A stretch of DNA of 60,425 bases, from assembly GCA_937923565.1 (NCBI GenBank), contig CALDTX010000099.1, forward strand, positions 1-60,425, in the 5' to 3' direction. Under the pieces are notes generated by a model, which was not told the origin of the DNA, did no database searches, and was given only the letters and a program-made list of their open reading frames with translations. Source of the stretch: an uncultured Granulosicoccaceae bacterium (GTDB lineage: Bacteria; Pseudomonadota; Gammaproteobacteria; Granulosicoccales; Granulosicoccaceae). Of this stretch, positions 44,233 through 53,021 are shown piece after piece. The stretch's first letter is position 1, and each line of letters opens with the position of its first letter. A program made the translations under genes and the position numbers.

Positions 44233-44922
44233 TTACTGTACGGCTAAAGGCGAACGGTAAGCATCGCTTTCTCGACCCTCCACAAACGGTTTCAAGTAAA
44301 TTTCTACTCGTCTGTTTTGGCTACGTCCGCTACTGGTTTTATTATTTGCAATGGGTCGTAATTCCCCCATGCCAGCGGCTCGTAGTCTGGTGCGTTCTAC
44401 ACCGTTGCGGTTTAAGTAACGGGCAACGGATGCCGAACGTTTTTCTGAAAGTTGTTGGTTATAACTCACCGAACCGGTATCGTCTGTGTGTCCAATAATA
44501 TGCACAGCCGTTTTATCGAATTCGCTAATTACATTGGCAACTTTGTTTAAACTGTCTTGAAAACTACTTTTTATGCTTGCTTGGTTAACATCAAATGAAA
44601 CTTCACTGCTAACGTCCAGTTTGAGTGTTTCTTCATCAATGCGCGTTAGTGACACTTCATTGGCCAGTTTTTCAGCAGCCAGTTGCTGTTCCATACGACG
44701 CTGTTGTTTATCCATGTAGTTACCTACAGCTGCGCCGGTTAATGCGCCAACCGCTGCTCCTACATATTTTCCGTTCTTACTGCTGGTTTGATTGCCAAGT
44801 ACCGCACCTGCGATAGCACCAATTGCTGCTCCCGACTTCGCTTTCCTGTTCGGGTCGTCAGTGGCGCAACCAACAGCGATTAATGACGCTGTGGCTAGTA
44901 ATGTCAGTTTTACAAAATGCAT
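44233..44922 (-). CDS. OmpA-family lipoprotein with glycine zipper
   Basis: 229 residues from the second ATG (44922), which has GTGAG six bases upstream; the first ATG at 44928 would sit directly on that site. The signal peptide ends in the lipobox AVGC. A glycine-zipper helix (SGAAIGAIAGAVLGNQ; VGAAVGALTGAAVGNYMDKQQRRM) follows, then the OmpA-like peptidoglycan-binding domain (VHIIGHTDDTGSVSYNQQLSEKRSASVARYLNRNGV and the motif NRRVEIYL). It anchors the outer membrane to peptidoglycan and resembles YiaD. The gene is transcribed alone from a 400-base intergenic region. Confidence 0.93.
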   Translation of the reverse strand: MHFVKLTLLATASLIAVGCATDDPNRKAKSGAAIGAIAGAVLGNQTSSKNGKYVGAAVGALTGAAVGNYMDKQQRRMEQQLAAEKLANEVSLTRIDEETLKLDVSSEVSFDVNQASIKSSFQDSLNKVANVISEFDKTAVHIIGHTDDTGSVSYNQQLSEKRSASVARYLNRNGVERTRLRAAGMGELRPIANNKTSSGRSQNRRVEIYLKPFVEGRESDAYRSPLAVQ

Positions 44923-45334
44923 AGTCATCTCACTTTTAGTGAATTATTATTATTTTCGAGATGTGTACACAACGCCATTGTGGGAGATGCGCACAGTGTA
45001 GGTCTTGAAACATGTTTCGGCATTTTTAGGCTTTTATAGATTGCAGTTTTTGTAAACTGAGTGTCCTATTGCAATTCTTTAGCTAAGCGAGTAATACCCT
45101 GCATTTCCTTACAATAGGAGCGTGATCAGCTGCACGAAACTTTGTTGTGCATCGCTCAAGCAGTTGTATTGGTTCTCATAAAAAGCACTGTTGAATGACG
45201 ATTAACGTTGGGTTCACTATGACTGTCTGTTAACAATGGCTGTTTCGTGATTTTTCGCTAAATCACATGTTCGGCATTTTTCACGTATTATTGCTCGGGC
45301 ACTAATTTAACGTTTTGTTTTTAGAGGGTACAAA
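44923..45334. other. 412-base intergenic region between divergent OmpA-like and csaA genes
   Basis: No convincing open frame or RNA gene was found. It must hold the two divergent promoters. A weak sigma-70-like pair occurs on the plus strand: TTGCAA (45069-45074), 17 bases, TAATAC. The immediate csaA leader carries GAGGG 10 bases before its GTG, and the OmpA-like leader carries AAAAGTGAG. Nothing else stands out. Confidence 0.4.
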
Positions 45335-45673
45335 GTGAATTTAATAGACTGGGCTGACTTCGAGAAAGTTGAACTGAGAGCAGGCACGGTAGTGTCGGTT
45401 GATGAATTTCCGGAAGCTCGCAAACCTGCTTATAAGTTAACGATCGACTTTGGTGATGAAATTGGCCAACGTCGCTCCAGCGCTCAGATTACTGATATTT
45501 ATTCTGCTCAAGCGCTGGTGGGTACGCAAGTGGTAGCGGTTGTGAATTTTCCCAAAAAACAAATTGGCCCGTTTATGTCTGAATGTTTGGTCACCGGGTT
45601 TTCACGAGAAGACGGCGCTATCGTTCTGGTGCAGCCAACCGAAGCTGTTCCCAATGGCAGCAAGCTATGTTGA
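45335..45673 (+). CDS. csaA: tRNA-binding domain protein CsaA
   Basis: 112 residues, full CsaA length, from a GTG with GAGGG upstream. The OB-fold tRNA-binding signature is present: DFEKVELRAGTVVSVDEFPEARKPAYKLTIDFG, the conserved QITDIYSAQALVGTQVVAVVNFPKKQIGPFMSECLVTGF, and VPNGSKLC at the end. CsaA is a dimeric export-related chaperone/tRNA-binding protein of the cytoplasm. The gene is isolated. Confidence 0.94.
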   Translation: MNLIDWADFEKVELRAGTVVSVDEFPEARKPAYKLTIDFGDEIGQRRSSAQITDIYSAQALVGTQVVAVVNFPKKQIGPFMSECLVTGFSREDGAIVLVQPTEAVPNGSKLC

Positions 45674-45698
45674 TAGCGTCAAACGGTGCAAGCTGTAT

Positions 45699-46802
45699 TT
45701 AACTGATTTCAGAAACCTGATGTGTGGAGTTGCTTAACCATTCCGGATTAACTTCTACACCCCAGCCGGGTAAGTCGGTGACTGTGGCTTTGCCGTTTGT
45801 TATTTCGAAGGGTGATTCCACAAATAGATTGTGTTGCCACGGGTAATAGTCTAAGCCTTCAATGGAAAATTCCAAGTATTTTCCGGCATTGGGTATGGCT
45901 CGTAGTAGATGCATTGTAAATAACGTCACCATGGACAGGTTGGCACAATGTGGCGTAACAGGAAGGCCAGCTTGTTGCGCCATTTTTGCAACCCGCAGTG
46001 TTCTGCTTAAGCCGCCCAGATAACATATGTCTGGTTGCACAATGTCAACAGCTCGCATGTTAATCATATGTTGCCAATTTTGCAGCTCGCAGTCTTGTTC
46101 ACCACCAGTAACATCAATGCTTAGTGCGTCTGTAACCTGTTTGGTTTGATCGTATTCCCAGTACGGGCAGGGTTCTTCAAAATGTGAGATATCGTTCTCG
46201 ATGAGTAACGCTCCAACCTCCAACGCTCGGCTTACTGAAAAACCAGAGTTGCCATCGACCAGCAAGGCCACGTCATTGCCGAGAGCCTTGCGAATGGTAG
46301 GTACTATTTCTTCCGTGCGTCCAGGCCATTCGTCGATATCATGACCACACTCAGCGCCAACGCGAAATTTAAAGGCGTCGAACCCGAATTGATGACGTAA
46401 TGCTTCGAATCTTTTTGCTTCCGCCTCTGGTGTGATGTCGCGCTTCATTGAAGACGCGTAAGCTCTTATATCACCCGGTGTGCCACCAATTAGCTCGCAC
46501 ACACTTTTGTTTTCCAGCTTCGCTTGCAGATCCCAGAGCGCGGTGTCCACACCCCCAATGGCGCGGCGTAAAAAAGAACCGGGAAACTTATGCTCTTTTT
46601 CCGTCACCAGATCTGCAATAGCGTTGATATTGAGAGCGTCCATGCCAAGTATGTGTGGCGCTACCATGCGGTGCAGTACGGTTGCGGTTATATCTGCATA
46701 ATAGGGTGCTACTTGACCCCAGCCTTCACTGCCGTCGTCGGTGCTTATTTTGGTGAAACACACAAATTCATTGGTAAACGATTCGATTTTTTGAATTTTC
46801 AT
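45699..46802 (-). CDS. Mandelate racemase/muconate lactonizing enzyme family protein
   Basis: 367 residues from the ATG at 46802 (MKIQKIESFTNEF); the longer frame adds 13 residues without homology. Barrel residues are all in place: KFR at the second strand, VDGNSG (metal Asp), HFEEPCP (Glu), GGEQD (Glu), QPDICYLGG (Asp) and TPHCANLSM (His). This is the set expected for a racemase, epimerase or acid-sugar dehydratase. It is divergent from the polyamine-type ABC importer across a 190-base region, so it may act on the imported compound or a derivative. The specific substrate is not determinable. Confidence 0.9.
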   Translation of the reverse strand: MKIQKIESFTNEFVCFTKISTDDGSEGWGQVAPYYADITATVLHRMVAPHILGMDALNINAIADLVTEKEHKFPGSFLRRAIGGVDTALWDLQAKLENKSVCELIGGTPGDIRAYASSMKRDITPEAEAKRFEALRHQFGFDAFKFRVGAECGHDIDEWPGRTEEIVPTIRKALGNDVALLVDGNSGFSVSRALEVGALLIENDISHFEEPCPYWEYDQTKQVTDALSIDVTGGEQDCELQNWQHMINMRAVDIVQPDICYLGGLSRTLRVAKMAQQAGLPVTPHCANLSMVTLFTMHLLRAIPNAGKYLEFSIEGLDYYPWQHNLFVESPFEITNGKATVTDLPGWGVEVNPEWLSNSTHQVSEIS

Positions 46803-46918
46803 GAGCGCGTAATTTATCCAAATTATTTTAGCGTTAGCCAATGCGTTTCATAGCTGGTATGGTTATATTCGCTTCCACAAGATACTTGATAATATTAATT
46901 CAATTTGCAAACAATTTT

Positions 46919-46939
46919 CTTGATACAAGCTTAATCAAG
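46919..46939. promoter_or_regulatory. Dyad in the divergent promoter region of the ABC importer
   Basis: CTTGAT (46919-46924) and ATCAAG (46934-46939) are inverted copies separated by 9 bases, midway between the racemase-like gene and the solute-binding protein gene. A further copy of CTTGAT occurs at 46885-46890. A regulator-binding site controlling both directions is possible. Confidence 0.3.
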
Positions 46940-46994
46940 CCTACCTCGAATCGGTTTTCTCGGGGCAAGCAATTACAGAATAATGGAGAGTACA

Positions 46995-48071
46995 ATGCTA
47001 CGTAAACCATTTATAGCCGGTGCAATTGCCGTCTTCGCTTTAAGCCATGCTCAGTTTGCATCGGCAGAAACACTTCGCTTACTCACCTGGGGCTCCTACG
47101 CACCCGACAACGTAGTGAAGATGTTCGAAGAAAAATACCCTGACATCACCGTTGAAGTGACATTCTCAAACAATGAGGAAATGGTCGCTAAGCTCAGAGC
47201 AACAGGTGGTGCAGGCTTCGATCTGGCCCAACCGAGCCACGATCGCATCTATGCCGCTCAGTTAGAGTACGACATTTACAAACCCATGGACTTATCGCAA
47301 ATTGATATGTCCAATATGGAAGACAGCTTACTTGAAGGCGTAAAAGCGAACACCACGATAGAAGGTGAGGTTTATTCGGTACCGCATCAGTGGGGTACAT
47401 CGGGTTTAATGGCTGATAAAAGTAAAGCGCCGGATTTTGCCAGCTGGGATGACTTGTGCGATCCAATGTACAAGGGAAAAACTTCCATGCGCCTAAAGCG
47501 CACTATTTTGTTAGGTACTGCTTTTGCAATGGGTGAAGATCCGTTCGCAGCTTACAGTGATCTTGATAAATACCAATCTATTCTCGATAAAGTAGCTGAT
47601 AAGCTTATTGCTTGTAAAGAGAATATCAAAGCGTACTGGAAAGGCGGCGATGACTTATCAGCGATGATGTTGTCAGGTGAAATCGTTGCTTCTGAAACCT
47701 GGGACTCCACGGCTTACAAACTGTTCGGCGAAAACGAAAACATTGTGTTTATTCCGCCAAGCACAGGTGCAATTGCCTGGATCGACACCTTCACGTTGCC
47801 ACGTAAAGGCAAGGCAGATGATGCCGCCTATAAATGGATCAACTTTGTGTTGCAGCCTGAGATTGTAGAGCTGATGTCCGCCAGCACGGGTGCTATGGCT
47901 GCGGTAAAAGGTGCAAAAGATCTTCTGCCTGCGGATAAAAAAGCGGCGGTTAACGCTGCATTCTCAGATGAAGATATTGCTAACCTAAAATTCTTTGCAA
48001 ACATTCCACCGGGTGTTGAAGATATGGAAGGTAAAACGTTGGAGAAAATCAAAGCGGCAACTGGCGGCTAA
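46995..48071 (+). CDS. Polyamine-type ABC transporter substrate-binding protein
   Basis: 358 residues from the ATG at 46995, with GGAG six bases upstream; the in-frame ATG at 46983 forms part of that ribosome site. Signal peptide RKPFIAGAIAVFALSHAQFASA is followed by ETLRLLTWGSYAPDNVVKMFEEKYPDITVEVTF, typical of the PotD/PotF family. SVPHQWGTSGLM and WIDTFTLPRKG are further family blocks. It captures its ligand in the periplasm for the importer encoded just downstream. Ligand may be a polyamine or another cationic/gamma-glutamyl compound. A hairpin follows the gene. Confidence 0.9.
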   Translation: MLRKPFIAGAIAVFALSHAQFASAETLRLLTWGSYAPDNVVKMFEEKYPDITVEVTFSNNEEMVAKLRATGGAGFDLAQPSHDRIYAAQLEYDIYKPMDLSQIDMSNMEDSLLEGVKANTTIEGEVYSVPHQWGTSGLMADKSKAPDFASWDDLCDPMYKGKTSMRLKRTILLGTAFAMGEDPFAAYSDLDKYQSILDKVADKLIACKENIKAYWKGGDDLSAMMLSGEIVASETWDSTAYKLFGENENIVFIPPSTGAIAWIDTFTLPRKGKADDAAYKWINFVLQPEIVELMSASTGAMAAVKGAKDLLPADKKAAVNAAFSDEDIANLKFFANIPPGVEDMEGKTLEKIKAATGG

Positions 48072-48090
48072 TTTTTCAATGTTAATGATG

Positions 48091-48120
48091 CAACAGGCTA
48101 TGGCTTCTAATAGCCTGTTG
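48091..48120 (+). terminator. Intra-operon hairpin after the substrate-binding protein gene
   Basis: CAACAGGCTA (48091-48100) pairs perfectly with TAGCCTGTTG (48111-48120), a 10-bp stem extendable by one A-T pair, followed by TTTATAAATG. It lies 19 bases after the binding-protein stop and 54 bases before the ATPase gene. Such structures often give partial termination or protect the 3' end, raising binding-protein expression over that of the membrane parts. Confidence 0.6.
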
Positions 48121-48174
48121 TTTATAAATGTCTCGTATTTACCTGCCTTGCATTAAAGTTCTAGGGGTTTCAAA

Positions 48175-49290
48175 TTGAACACCAGCGAGTTCGATCTTCA
48201 GTGTGAGAATCTGACGAAACATTTTGCATCGGTACGCGCTGTCGATGGTGTTTCGTTCGATATACCTGCTGGTACCTTTTTCTCCATTCTTGGGCCTTCT
48301 GGCTGTGGTAAAACCACCTTAATGAGAATGATTGCCGGTTTTGAATCCCCGAATTCTGGGGATATCAAAATAAAAGGAAAATCAGTTCTCGATACACCAC
48401 CCAACAAACGCAATGTCAAAATGGTGTTTCAGCATTTAGCGTTATTTCCCATGATGAATGTGTATGAAAACATAGCCTATGGTTTGCGTTGCAACGGTGC
48501 GTCAAAGTCGGTAATAAAAACAAAGGTTGCCGATGTTCTGGAACGGGTTGCGTTGCCTGATGTAGCGAAACGCGAAATACATCAGTTATCAGGTGGGCAA
48601 AAGCAACGCATCGCGATAGCGCGTTGCATGGCTCTCGATCCGGATGTTCTGTTATTGGATGAGCCGCTGGGTGCACTCGATCTCAAACTTCGGGAAGCCA
48701 TGAAAATTGAGTTGAAACTGCTGCAACATCAATTCAATACCACGTTTGTGTACATCACACATGATCAATCCGAAGCGTTGGTTATGTCGGATCATGTGGC
48801 AGTAATGAATGAAGGTAAGTTTGAGCAAATTGGCACACCGCAAGAGCTTTATCATGAACCCGTGTCTGCTTTTGTTGCAGGCTTTGTTGGCGATGCCAAT
48901 CGCTGGTCGGGTACGGTTAGCGCAGTCCACGATGGGCGAGTGCAGTTTACAACGGCACAGGGTTTAACGTTAAACGGTATCAACAAAGGTGATGCTCACG
49001 CAGCCTCTGACACCGTTAGCGCATTTGTTCGCCCAGAGTTTATAAAATTAAGCGACGCAAACTTAACAAATACAAACACAACCGCTGGTAACAATAATGA
49101 AGGGCATAACAGCATCAGCGGCAGAATCGACAGCTTGCTGTTTAATGGCGCGAATAGCCGTTTGCTGGTTAGGGTAGATTCTAACGAACTTATAGAGGCT
49201 GACGTTACCTTAACAGGCGGCTTGAACGATCCCAAGGCAGGCGAGAATGTCACCTTGGTTTGGCCTCACGAACAAACCATGTGCTTTTAA
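48175..49290 (+). CDS. ABC importer ATPase, PotA-like
   Basis: 371 residues from a TTG with AGGGG upstream. The ATPase has Walker A GPSGCGKTT, Q-loop FQHLALFPMMNVYENIAYG, signature QLSGGQKQRIAIAR, Walker B VLLLDEPLGALD and HDQSEAL. The C-terminal 120 residues form the TOBE regulatory domain. With the permeases downstream it powers import by the polyamine-type system. The region about 290-330 is enriched in Asn/Thr/Gly and probably a flexible loop. Confidence 0.93.
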   Translation: MNTSEFDLQCENLTKHFASVRAVDGVSFDIPAGTFFSILGPSGCGKTTLMRMIAGFESPNSGDIKIKGKSVLDTPPNKRNVKMVFQHLALFPMMNVYENIAYGLRCNGASKSVIKTKVADVLERVALPDVAKREIHQLSGGQKQRIAIARCMALDPDVLLLDEPLGALDLKLREAMKIELKLLQHQFNTTFVYITHDQSEALVMSDHVAVMNEGKFEQIGTPQELYHEPVSAFVAGFVGDANRWSGTVSAVHDGRVQFTTAQGLTLNGINKGDAHAASDTVSAFVRPEFIKLSDANLTNTNTTAGNNNEGHNSISGRIDSLLFNGANSRLLVRVDSNELIEADVTLTGGLNDPKAGENVTLVWPHEQTMCF

Positions 49291-49293
49291 CCG

Positions 49294-50163
49294 ATGATGG
49301 TCAGCGACGGCAAAAAACTAGGTCTGTTTTTACTGTTTACGCCATTTGCGTTGTGGATTGGTTTGCTTATTATTTTGCCGCATGTTGGCATGTTCATATT
49401 ATCTTTAAAAGAAAAGGTAGCCCCTCGCGTTTACGAGTATGGTCTCGATAACTACATCAATTTCATTCAAGAACCAATCTATTGGAATACCTTGTTGCGC
49501 ACGGGTGTTATGTCTTTACTGGTTACGGTGCTTACTTTACTGATCGGATTTCCGGTAGCGTACTACATTGCTAAAATTGCCGGCAAGCGATCAAAGGGTG
49601 CTTTATTTCTGTTATGTCTTATACCGCTTTGGGTAAGTGACCTTATCCGGGCTTTTGGCTGGATATTATTGTTACGTGAAACCGGTGTGGTTTCCAAGTC
49701 TTTGCAGTCGGTTGGTTTAATCGACACGCCAATTGAGTTTTTATATAACGATGCAACCGTGGTTATGGGTTTGATATACACCGTTGTGTTGTTCATGATT
49801 GTGCCGCTGGTGTCTACCTTAGATGGCATGGATAACGAGATGATTGAAGCTGGTTATAATCTGGGCGGCTCAAGGCTAACGGTGCTTCGTAGAATTATTG
49901 TTCCGTATGCCATGCCTGGCATTGTGGCAGGGTGCATTGTTGTATTTATGCTCACTGCCGGTAGTTATTTAACCCCGATTCTATTGGGTGGTAAAAATTC
50001 GAGTTGGTTTACAGAGCAAATTTACGACCAGTTTATTACGCGGTATAACTGGGAGTCTGGTGCTGCGTTCGGTTTCGTGCTACTCACATTCACATCCTTT
50101 GTGGTTTGGGCCGGTTTGCGTTTGTCTGGGCAAACACTGTCCAGTACAGTGGCGAAGAGTTAG
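49294..50163 (+). CDS. ABC importer permease, PotB-like
   Basis: 289 residues with six membrane helices. The coupling-helix EAA motif is visible as EAGYNLGGSRLTVLRRIIVPYAMPGIVAG. The first helix starts at about residue 14 (LFTPFALWIGLLIILPHVGMFILSL). It lies 3 bases after the ATPase stop and would pair with the PotC-like permease to form the channel. Confidence 0.93.
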   Translation: MMVSDGKKLGLFLLFTPFALWIGLLIILPHVGMFILSLKEKVAPRVYEYGLDNYINFIQEPIYWNTLLRTGVMSLLVTVLTLLIGFPVAYYIAKIAGKRSKGALFLLCLIPLWVSDLIRAFGWILLLRETGVVSKSLQSVGLIDTPIEFLYNDATVVMGLIYTVVLFMIVPLVSTLDGMDNEMIEAGYNLGGSRLTVLRRIIVPYAMPGIVAGCIVVFMLTAGSYLTPILLGGKNSSWFTEQIYDQFITRYNWESGAAFGFVLLTFTSFVVWAGLRLSGQTLSSTVAKS

Positions 50164-50172
50164 TGAATTATC

Positions 50173-51030
50173 ATGGTTAGCGGCGCTACAAACAGAATAA
50201 TGCTAAGTGGTTATCGCGTATACATGGCGCTGTTTTTTCTGTTTCTGGCAGCGCCACTGTTTTCGGCGGCCTTATTCGCTTTTAACGATTCCTTATTTCC
50301 ATCATTGCCGTGGAAAGGTTTTACGCTCGACTGGTTTTTCAACGATACCGAACCAAAGCTTGGTATGTTCAACGACAGACGCTTGCTGCGTGGTTTGTAT
50401 TATTCTTTTGTTATAGCCAGTATGGTCTCTTTATTGTCTATTTTTGTGGGTACGTGCAATGCGTTCCTGTTTGTTCGTTGTGAATTCCGGGCAAAGAATT
50501 TTTTCTACATTCTGATGGTGTTGCCTTTAATTATTCCTGGTGTCATCTTAGGCATTTCCATTTTGGTGATGGCCAGCAATATGGCAAACGGCGTGGAAAA
50601 CAGTACAGGTATTGAATTGGAGTTTTTACGTCCAGGCTTGTTATTAGTGGTGTTAGGGCAGTTCTCCTTTATTGCCACTATATGCTCATTGGTCATTATT
50701 GCTCGTCTAAAGAAGTTTGATATCGCCATGGAAGAGGCCGCTTTTAATCTGGGCGCTAGTCGTACCCGTGTACTTCGTACCATCACCTTACCTTTTTTAC
50801 GGCCGGCGCTTATCGCTGCTGGTATCGTTGCGTTTCTGGTGTCTTTTGAAAACTTTAATACCACCTTGTTTCTCGTGGGTTCGGAAGCGCCCCTCACCAT
50901 TACGATGTATGATCGCATGGTGAAGGTTGGTTCAACGCCTGTGCTCAACGCTGTTTCGTTTGTGCTCATTTTGGGTTCGGCTTTGTTGGCCGTATTGTCT
51001 ATCGCTGTTCAACGAGATCCAGATAAATAA
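50173..51030 (+). CDS. ABC importer permease, PotC-like
   Basis: 285 residues with six helices, EAA motif EEAAFNLGASRTRVLRTITLPFLRPALIAAG. The periplasmic loop (ALFAFNDSLFPSLPWKGFTLDWF) is the PotC signature. It lies 9 bases after the PotB-like gene and 3 bases before the oxidase gene, so the operon continues into a catabolic enzyme. Confidence 0.93.
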   Translation: MVSGATNRIMLSGYRVYMALFFLFLAAPLFSAALFAFNDSLFPSLPWKGFTLDWFFNDTEPKLGMFNDRRLLRGLYYSFVIASMVSLLSIFVGTCNAFLFVRCEFRAKNFFYILMVLPLIIPGVILGISILVMASNMANGVENSTGIELEFLRPGLLLVVLGQFSFIATICSLVIIARLKKFDIAMEEAAFNLGASRTRVLRTITLPFLRPALIAAGIVAFLVSFENFNTTLFLVGSEAPLTITMYDRMVKVGSTPVLNAVSFVLILGSALLAVLSIAVQRDPDK

Positions 51031-51033
51031 TTT

Positions 51034-52353
51034 ATGTCTGCTTCTTTTTTCACCGATGATTTTAAAAACACATCCTATTGGTGGGATAGAACACCACTTG
51101 TTGCAAAATCTTCCTTACCGCTCGCTGATTCGGTAAATTCAGATACTGTTGTCGATGTTTTGGTTATTGGTGCTGGCTACACTGGTTTACATGCCGCTAT
51201 TCAAACAGCCAGAGCCGGAATGAGTACGGTTGTACTCGATGCAGAAGCAGCTGGTTACGGGTGTAGCACCAGAAACGGCGGTCAAATATCAACATCCATT
51301 AAATACGGGTACAAAGCGCTGAGTCAGAAGTTCGATGATGCAACGGCCAAAGATATTTTAGCAACAGGTCAGGCATCGCTGGATTATATTGGCGAGTTTA
51401 TACGCACAGAAAATATTGATTGTCATTATCAAACCTGTGGTCGATTTCACGGTGCCCATTCTGCAAATGCATTTCAAACTTTGCGCAAAGAAATTGATGC
51501 CTACAACCCAGTATTTGATAATCAGGCTTATATGGTGTCTGAACAGGATCAGCGTAATTATCTAGGTACTGACGCCTACTTTGGCGGTGCCATGTTTCCT
51601 ACCTTTGCCAGCGTTGATCCGGGTCGTTACCATCAAGGCTGTTTAGCTGTTGCGCAAAAGGCGGGTGCTAAAGTGATCAGTTATTGTCCTGTCATAGATT
51701 ATAAACGCCGTAATGGCGTATTCACCGTGCAGTCTACACAGGGCGTAGTAAGGGCCAAACAACTGATTGTTGCTACAAACGGATACACAGGGTCATTAAC
51801 GCCCTGGCATAGGCGTCGGGTCATTCCTATTGGCTCTTATATTATCGCCACCGATGAAATTGATGATCAGCTAATGCATAAAATTATGCCCAGCGACAGC
51901 ATGCTAACCGACTCTCGAAAACTGGTGTACTACTATCGTCCGTCACCGGATAGAAAGCGCGTACTATTTGGCGGGCGTGTATCGCTAAATGAAACAAACG
52001 CGAAAAAAAGTGCTGTGTTGTTGCGTGAAGAGCTGGTTCGTTTGTTTCCTGAGCTATCAAATACACGTGTATCTCATTCGTGGTCGGGTACGGTGGCTTA
52101 TACATTCGACAGCCTTATGCACTGCGGAGAAAACAGCGGTGTGCACTTCGCTATGGGTTACTGTGGTTCAGGCGTTGGAATGGCCGGGTATCTTGGCAGG
52201 TGTATCGGAGAAAGTGTTGCGGGCGTGTCTTCAGAACACACAAAGCTACCACTGGCGAAAATCAATTTTCCTACCAAACCTTTTTATACCGGCGTGCCTT
52301 GGTTCCTTGCGGCTTCTGTGTGGCTTTACCGGCTAAGAGACAAACTAACGTGA
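51034..52353 (+). CDS. FAD-dependent amine oxidoreductase, PuuB/DAO type
   Basis: 439 residues. Dinucleotide-binding motif VLVIGAGYTGLHAAIQTARAG at about 44-65, followed by GYGCSTRNGGQIS, the D-amino-acid/PuuB-like FAD-contact region, and a C-terminal ALGYCGSGVGMAGYLG-type block (here FAMGYCGSGVGMAG). The family oxidises amines such as gamma-glutamylputrescine to an aldehyde. Its place in the importer operon suggests it oxidises the transported compound. Cytoplasmic. Its TGA overlaps the GTG of the HD-domain gene. Confidence 0.9.
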   Translation: MSASFFTDDFKNTSYWWDRTPLVAKSSLPLADSVNSDTVVDVLVIGAGYTGLHAAIQTARAGMSTVVLDAEAAGYGCSTRNGGQISTSIKYGYKALSQKFDDATAKDILATGQASLDYIGEFIRTENIDCHYQTCGRFHGAHSANAFQTLRKEIDAYNPVFDNQAYMVSEQDQRNYLGTDAYFGGAMFPTFASVDPGRYHQGCLAVAQKAGAKVISYCPVIDYKRRNGVFTVQSTQGVVRAKQLIVATNGYTGSLTPWHRRRVIPIGSYIIATDEIDDQLMHKIMPSDSMLTDSRKLVYYYRPSPDRKRVLFGGRVSLNETNAKKSAVLLREELVRLFPELSNTRVSHSWSGTVAYTFDSLMHCGENSGVHFAMGYCGSGVGMAGYLGRCIGESVAGVSSEHTKLPLAKINFPTKPFYTGVPWFLAASVWLYRLRDKLT

Positions 52354-52922
52354 AACGACTGGAACAACAGTTGGCCTTTTTGATTGAGGCCGATAAATTA
52401 AAGTCGACGTTACGGGCAACGCAATTGTGTGACGGCTCCAGAAAAGAAAATTCTGGTGAACATTCCTGGCACATCGCGCTGTATGCCATGACCTTGGCTG
52501 AGCATGCTAATAGACCCATCGATATATCCCGCGTTATACGTATGTTGTTGATTCACGATCTGGTTGAAATCGATGCCGGGGATGTGCCTATACACAGTCA
52601 ACACGATCAAAGCGCACAGGCTTTGGTTGAACAAGCTGCAGCTGATCGTATTTTCGGTTTATTGCCTAGCGAGCAAGGCCGTGAATTTCGTGATCTTTGG
52701 GATGAGTTTGAAGCGGCCGAAACCGATGATGCCGTGTTTGCGAAATCGATAGACCGCGTGCAACCCGTGATATCTAATTTGGAAACCAATGGAGGCACCT
52801 GGCCAGAGTTTAATGTGACAGCAGAACAACTTGAACAACGTGTCGGTGTGAAAGTCAGTCGGGGTGCACCGGCGGTTTGGCAAATATTGCAAGCACGAAT
52901 TGCTGAATGGTTTGCCCGTTAA
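52350..52922 (+). CDS. HD domain phosphohydrolase, YfbR-like
   Basis: 190 residues from the GTG at 52350, which overlaps the oxidase stop (GTGA); the frame is open further upstream but that part is inside the oxidase gene. The HD metal site is visible: ENSGEHSWHIALYAMTLAEH and LLIHDLVEIDAGD, with Asp in the C-terminal half (KSIDRVQP). HD_3/YfbR proteins dephosphorylate deoxynucleotide monophosphates. Its coupling to an amine-catabolic operon is not explained by that activity. Confidence 0.88.
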   Translation: MKRLEQQLAFLIEADKLKSTLRATQLCDGSRKENSGEHSWHIALYAMTLAEHANRPIDISRVIRMLLIHDLVEIDAGDVPIHSQHDQSAQALVEQAAADRIFGLLPSEQGREFRDLWDEFEAAETDDAVFAKSIDRVQPVISNLETNGGTWPEFNVTAEQLEQRVGVKVSRGAPAVWQILQARIAEWFAR

Positions 52923-53021
52923 TTAGCCTAATATTATTTTGTAACCTATCAGAGAAACATAGAGACGCTTGACACAACACTTAAGAGCAGAAGAGTATCG
53001 TTATTCAACGGAGGATTTATC

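Noticed and set aside
52080-52349. Upstream extension of the HD-domain frame inside the oxidase gene (90 extra codons).
   Set aside because: It overlaps a well-supported gene in another frame, its sequence has no domain character, and the GTGA overlap at 52350 gives a natural start.
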